The position numbers and the translations under genes were made by a program. From Sinotaia quadrata (lineage: Eukaryota; Mollusca; Gastropoda; Architaenioglossa; Viviparidae), in contig CM054183.1 in NCBI GenBank assembly GCA_028829895.1, forward strand, positions 69,687,071 through 69,751,070: 64,000 nucleotides of DNA, read 5' to 3'. Below, piece after piece: positions 58,858-64,000 of the stretch; position 1 is the first letter of the stretch; every line of letters starts with the position of its first letter. The notes under the pieces are model-generated. The model saw only the letters and a program-made list of their open reading frames with translations. It did not search any database and had not been told where the DNA came from.

Positions 58858-59229
58858 GATCTAATTCTAACAGATCTACACCTAAGGCACAGCTATGAGT
58901 TCAAGAAAAGAACAATATTTGTGAAATAATAAAAACGTACACTTAATAAAAAACGTAAGCTTATCAAGCGATATATAATGATTACACACAAAATGTACAA
59001 GGTTTTTATTCAAGTTATTAAATACGTAAGAAAAGTGAAGCTAATATGAGAAAGTAAAATGTATTCACAAGCAGAGCGACATTGTTTAGCAAGTAATAAA
59101 TATCCGGGAAAAAAGAAAATCAAAATATAGCATTCATCAATAAAATTAATTTATAAATTAAAGTACAAACAAATAACAGTCGAGACAGCTTTTCTTGCTA
59201 ATGAAATAATGTCATTTATGTGTTACATA
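58858..59229. other. unique AT-rich spacer
   Basis: No gene recognised. Confidence 0.45.
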
Positions 59230-60055
59230 CCACTGGTACAACTAGTTCTGTTATGGCTCACTGGTGCTCTAGCTCTGTTATGGCTCACTGGTGCTCTAGC
59301 TCTATTATGGCTCACTGGTACAAATAGATCTGTGTATTGAAGCTCAACGGAACAACTAGCTCTGTGTTATAAGCCCCACTGGTACAGCTAGCTTTGTGTG
59401 GTCACTGCTAACTGGTACTATGCATTGCAGCTCTCTGGTACAACTATTTACACAGGTATAGCTAATTAAGTGTATCACGGCTCACAGGTACTGCTAGGGC
59501 TGTGTGTTACAGCTCATAGATACATAGAGGTCGCTGTATAAGTGAAATGTAACGCACAAAGATAGTTGTACCAGTGATATATAACAGATCTAGCTGTACC
59601 AGTGATATATAACACAGATCTAGTTGTGCCAGTGAGATATAACACAGATCTAGCTGTATCAGTGAGATATAACACAGAAGTAGCTGTACCTGTGAGATAT
59701 AACACAGATCTAGCTGTACCAGTGATATATAACACAGATCTAGTTGTGCCAGTGAGATATAACACAGATCTAGCTGTACCAGTGAGAAACACAGATCTAG
59801 TTGTACCAGTTAGATATAATACAGAAGTAGATGTACCATTGAGATATAACACAGAGCTAGCTGTGTCAGTGAGATATAACACAGATCTAGCTGTACCACT
59901 GAGATATAACACAGAAGTAGCTGTATCAGTGAGATATAACACAGATCTAGATGTACCAGTGAGATATAACACAGATCTAGCTGTACCAGTGAGAAACACA
60001 GATCTAGATGTACCAGTGAGATATAACACAGATCTAGCTGTACCAGTGAGCTGTA
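59230..60055. repeat. minisatellite, 27-30 bp unit, graded from decayed to regular
   Basis: At the right (59570-60050) about 16 copies of agctgtaccagtgagatata then acacagatct occur, some shortened by 4-5 bp. At the left, decayed relatives (ggctcactggtgctctagct) occur. Frames on both strands are repeat translations. Confidence 0.93.
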
Positions 60056-61004
60056 GAACCATGTGCAATGCACTGGTCAACAAGCAGTGAAATTGAACGT
60101 TTCATACTGTGAACTGAACTCATGAATGAGCAAATAAATTAAGAGATACGAAGGTGTAAACGGAATACAGAGAGAGAGAGAGAGAGAGAACAACGTAAAA
60201 GACGAGTAAAAAGAAGAAATGCACAATATCATTCTCTCCCCCGCTCTCTCTCTCAGACCACACGCACGCACTGTCATATTATGTCTGTCTCTCAATCTCT
60301 GAAAACCACATGCACTGCCTGGCTCAAGTCCTCTCTCTCTGCACGCTTCGCTCACACTGACATATTTCTTTTAGCTAAATGCTTACGCGCTAGCTGATGC
60401 ACTCAGTGACATGATGACGTAGAGCACTTCGTGACCTTCCACCGTGCACTCAGCACGGAGGCAGTCGTGTTGTCATGATTCACGCGCATGTCATTCTAAA
60501 TGCATAAAATTATTTTTTTCCCAGCCGTTAAAATATATTTTAAAAAAATAAAATAAAAATTGCACACACTTACGTAAGCCATATATCAGAAATCAAAGCA
60601 ATGTAGAGATTTACATTTGCCAAATAATAATAATAAAAAATTCTTAAGTAGTTTAGGAAAAAATGTACGCTTGTCGTATTAAAGAGAAATGCAAAGTATT
60701 AACAAATATAACACGTGTGCCAAATTGCAAACAGTAGCGGGGTGAAAACGTGCATTGCCAAATCACAAAAAGCACTACAATAAATAGATTTATATTTTAC
60801 ATACAAAATGTATAAAATATATATTGACCATATTACATTAGGGAGCTTGTATATTTGGAAAATTATACATACATCTTGACTGGTCTACAAATTCCATTTT
60901 AAAATGTAACAAATAAATTTAAAATAGTTAAAAATTTTTGAAAGTGTAATAGTATTCAGACCTCTTTGATAGACTAACGAAGATTTACATCTGTCGTATT
61001 GCAA
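60056..61004. other. unique AT-rich spacer
   Basis: A (GA)n tract lies near 60171-60189. No gene recognised. Confidence 0.45.
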
Positions 61005-61285
61005 AGAAATTGTTAATATATATTAAACAGTGTAAAGAAATTGTTACTATATATAAAATAGTGTAAAGAAATTGTTAATATATATTAAATAGTGTAAAGA
61101 AATTGTCAATATATATTAAAAAGTTTAAAGAAATTGTCAATATATATTAAACAGTGTAAAGAATTTGTCAATATATATATTAAATAGTGTAAAGAAATTG
61201 TTAATATATATTAAATAGTGTAAAGAAATTGTCTTTTTTTTTATTATATATTTATATTAAATAGTGTAAACAAAATTGTCAGTAT
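61005..61285. repeat. minisatellite, about 31-bp unit, 8 copies
   Basis: Unit taaagaaattgttaatatat then attaaatagtg. One copy carries a poly-T expansion near 61232. Confidence 0.93.
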
Positions 61286-61314
61286 TTGAAACCAACATCA
61301 TTTAGTTAATGAAA

Positions 61315-61315
61315 C

Positions 61316-61350
<35 letters not shown>
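61315..61350. repeat. (ATT)n microsatellite
   Basis: About 11 triplets directly at the left edge of dispersed repeat copy C. Confidence 0.95.
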
Positions 61351-61355
<5 letters not shown>

Positions 61356-62870
61356 CAGCAGACACCGCTCGTCTCTCTTACTTGGTGGGTATACGGGTGT
61401 TGTAAACGTTTTCTCTCTTCCACAACAATAAAGACAAACATTTACTGTCACACAAAGTTCCATAGGTGGAAAACTTCTTACTAAAGGAGAAGACAAATGC
61501 GTCTTTAATCTATATTTAGCGAGCCCTCATCTACCCACTTTCTTCTTCAACATAAGATTATCAATATGTGTAAGAAGATCAATAAATTTAACAATAAATT
61601 TATTAAATCAACAATCAAATATACAATGAAATAGATAACTTGACTTTGATATTTCTATGAACCACATTTGAATAATTTATGTTTACACAGTCCTTATTAA
61701 GAAAATACTATTTAACAATTGAGTCGTTACAAATCACATGATAATCTTATCAGAGAACAGAACTGGAGTTATTAGAGATAAGTAATAATAGTCTTTACAT
61801 AACCTTATTCAGTGTGCACTTTGCCACAGTTTCACAAATTTTATACATGTTTCTATTCTCACATTGAAACAGAATTTGCCACTCATTCTCTCAAAATCAA
61901 CATATGCCCTTTTCCACCTTATCAGTTCATTCAAGCAGAACAGCAATTGTAGTAATTTCTAGTAATCCCCCATACCAGAAATTTTCTCAGTGTAGTGAGC
62001 ATACTTTGCTACGATACATCAAATAGAGTGAAGTGTATCTTCTTTACACTTAACACAGACCATACATCAAATAGAGTGTAGTGTATCTTCTTTACACTAA
62101 CACAGACCATACATCAAATAGAGTGAAGTGTATCTTCTTTACACTTACACAGACCATACATCAAATAGAGTGTAGTGTATCCTCTTTACACTTACACAGA
62201 CCATACATCAAATAGAGTGAAGTGTTTCTTCTTTACACTTACACATACCATACATCAAATAGAGTGAAGTGTATCCTCTTTACACTTACACTGTAGCAGA
62301 TGATTCCCATGTCTCCCCGGTTGCAGTGACCCACAGCCAGTGAACCAGTAGACACAAACAACATGTGAAAATAGGCAACTGTAAAGGTTGCTTGCTCACA
62401 GCAAAATATAATTAAGGAGAAAATGCTAAGCTTTCAATTCATCGCTTTATAACTCCATTCTTTCTTACATTCCAATCTCAACTTACAGTTTCCTGCAACG
62501 GTATCTATTAGCCTGATAATGCACAGAGCATAATAAATACAGCATATCAAAACAATGTCAAGTGTCAACACACTAAAGATGAGCAGCTTAGTTCAAACAT
62601 TTGTAGAAATAAAAGTCAACTTACATAGTACATCTCTACAAAAGACACAAGTATAGCATATCAATAGCAAAAGTACATGAAATATTTCTAAGTCCATTCT
62701 CATTCAACCAGCCATCTAACTCACCATCAAGCTAACAGCCGCCTTTCAAAACCAGATATCTTGCCACTCCAAATTCAAAGTGATTAAAGAGTAAATTTCT
62801 CTAAAGCAGGTAAACACGTTAATCTTAGCCCATTGGCTGGTCTCGTTCTCATAAAAAATAACCATTCTAT
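61351..62870. repeat. dispersed repeat, copy C
   Basis: Full-length-looking copy: its left part matches copy B and its right part (62368-62870) matches copy A over about 500 bp. It holds a private minisatellite at 62012-62290. It ends at aaccatt, where a hAT-derived sequence begins. Confidence 0.85.
62012..62290. repeat. minisatellite, about 47-bp unit, 6 copies, inside copy C
   Basis: Unit ccatacatcaaatagagtga then agtgtatcttctttacactt. Copy B has only a single related segment (acagtgcagtgtatccttacactt at about 57571). Confidence 0.93.
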
Positions 62871-63561
62871 GCGGCCCGGCAACTGATATTATGCGGCCCT
62901 TATGAGGGCATTTAGAAATTTAAAAAAGAGCCTTGACATGTGAAACCGTTAGCGCAGTCATGCTTGACGGACAAAATCGTCACTAATTGATTCGGGCTAA
63001 CATTTAACTACTCCCACGCTGTACTGACGAAAGAAAGGATGTCAAACTGTTAGCAGTCACACTTGATGGACAGTCACTGCGAGAGCACTCTGGTCAATTC
63101 TCTAATTGCAATCAAGGAAGTCTGCTACAATCACTTTCTGGCTAGAGATAGAGAGGGGAAGGGGTAAACCCATCAAGGACGAATAGGATACGCGATTTTG
63201 AGGTGGACAAATGTGGACCAGTGTGGTAACTGCTGTCAAGGAGGTTAGGAGATTGTGTTGAAGCAAACAAATGTAAACAGGTCCAGATGGACATCCTTAC
63301 CCACCAAAACCCGAGCCCATAAATACTCCGTCATATCCCATGGCAAGGCACTGTGATAATACTCATTGTACAAGATTTCTGGTCCAGCTTGAAAGGCAGT
63401 CGTCAATGTGTTTTGGTAAGCTGTCTATTCGATCTAGACTTAGAAATAAATTGTGTTAAACTATTATTCACATGTTCGGTAAGAATTATTTGATTGAGAT
63501 GTATTAAAATTATATTGACTTATGGATATGTATAATTCATGTTGAAATACTGTATCAATGA
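62871..63561. mobile_element. 5' part of a decayed hAT element
   Basis: Sequence between the end of dispersed repeat copy C and the transposase relic. It starts with two tgcggccc segments (about 62872-62902), a common subterminal feature of animal hAT elements, and has no counterpart in copy A. No reading frame is intact. Confidence 0.45.
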
Positions 63562-64000
63562 ATGATGCATAAACTTCAAGATGCAAGTAAACAATTTTTG
63601 TGGTACTCTCTTGCATTGGATGAGAGTACCGATGTACATGATACTGCCCAATTTATACGTGGAATAAACACTTCTTTCAAACTCACTGAAGAGTTACTAA
63701 GTGTTGTGTCACTCAAAGACACAACCACAGGTCATGATATATTCAATGCTGTTAATAACTGACGGCGCTCATGCTTTGACTGGAAAAAATGTAGGTCTGG
63801 TAAAGTTGATAAGTGATAAGATTAAAGCAGAATATCCTGACCACACATTATTACCACTTCACTGTGTGATCCATCAAGAAAATCTGTGTAAAACTGTTTT
63901 GAATATCAAGCATGTTATTGACCCAGTTGTCAGTGTCATCAACCTCATCAGATCAAGAGGACTTAATCACAGACAGTTCAGGGCATTACTTGACGATTTG
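63562..64000 (+). pseudogene. decayed hAT transposase (GTF2IRD2/ZBED-type), cut by the window end
   Basis: Frame 1 (63562-63762) encodes a segment with LALDESTDVHDTAQ then FIRGINTSF and ELLSVVSLKDTTTGHDIF, ending in TGA. A +1 frame (from 63758) continues with TDGAHALTGKN, then LHCVIHQENLC and LNHRQFRALLDDL. DESTD, TDGA-x-x-(L/M)TG, LHC-x-IHQE and LNHRQF are in the order of the RNase-H-like core of hAT transposases of the Charlie8/GTF2IRD2/ZBED group. Compared with the family, a few residues are missing after DTAQ, and roughly 15-20 residues are missing between the two frames. An inactivating deletion with frameshift is therefore likely. The C-terminal half lies outside the window. Confidence 0.8.

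Noticed and set aside
59514..60090. Reading frames of 162-189 codons on both strands rich in V-P-V-R-Y-N-T-D-L or T-G-T-A-R-S-V-L-Y-L
   Set aside because: Products of the 30-bp array. Opposite strands are open simply because the unit lacks stops in those frames.

Overview
The window is eukaryotic nuclear DNA, AT-rich and very repeat-rich. The only gene that can be reconstructed is spliced, with GT-AG introns, and its product is animal-like. The gene (a KLF5/dar1-type Kruppel-like factor), the hAT and R2-like transposon relics and the abundant (AC)n and minisatellite DNA fit an invertebrate, most likely a mollusc. That placement is inference; no species marker is present.

Layout. 0-5.5 kb: dispersed repeat copy A, several minisatellites, a pyrimidine-rich block and (CA)n tracts. 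5.58-7.26 kb: a probable solo LTR (TG...CA ends, 5-bp target duplication) that landed inside a 73-bp tandem array. 7.3-20.5 kb: one minisatellite after another (units 33-74 bp) with short unique spacers. 20.65-22.26 kb: two decayed pieces of an R2-like non-LTR reverse transcriptase in opposite orientations; a 28-bp stretch of RT coding sequence has itself been amplified about five times. 22.3-33.0 kb: more arrays, a hAT MITE at 24.2 kb and a purine-rich degenerate block at 29-30.7 kb. 33.05-41 kb: an array-poor island holding the KLF gene on the minus strand. 41.3-57 kb: arrays again, a second copy of the hAT MITE at 43.6 kb, an unrelated hAT-type MITE at 48.1 kb and a CRE-plus-TATA segment at 44.6 kb. 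57.0-62.9 kb: dispersed repeat copies B and C with their own arrays. 62.9-64.0 kb: a decayed hAT transposase running off the window end.

The KLF gene has four coding exons in matching phases (126, 1198, 60 and 188 nt) giving 523 residues: an acidic/Ser-Pro-rich regulatory half, then three C2H2 fingers at the extreme C terminus. Upstream of its start codon lie, in order on the minus strand, a CArG (SRF) box, a GC box and a TATA box. This is the layout of a serum-response/immediate-early promoter.

Most open reading frames in the window are translations of tandem repeats whose unit is a multiple of three; they are not treated as genes. I found no RNA gene, CRISPR array, operon or bacterial feature, and no convincing new multi-gene system. 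The noteworthy signals are the KLF promoter, datable transposon insertions, and several arrays that show how minisatellites arise and decay.
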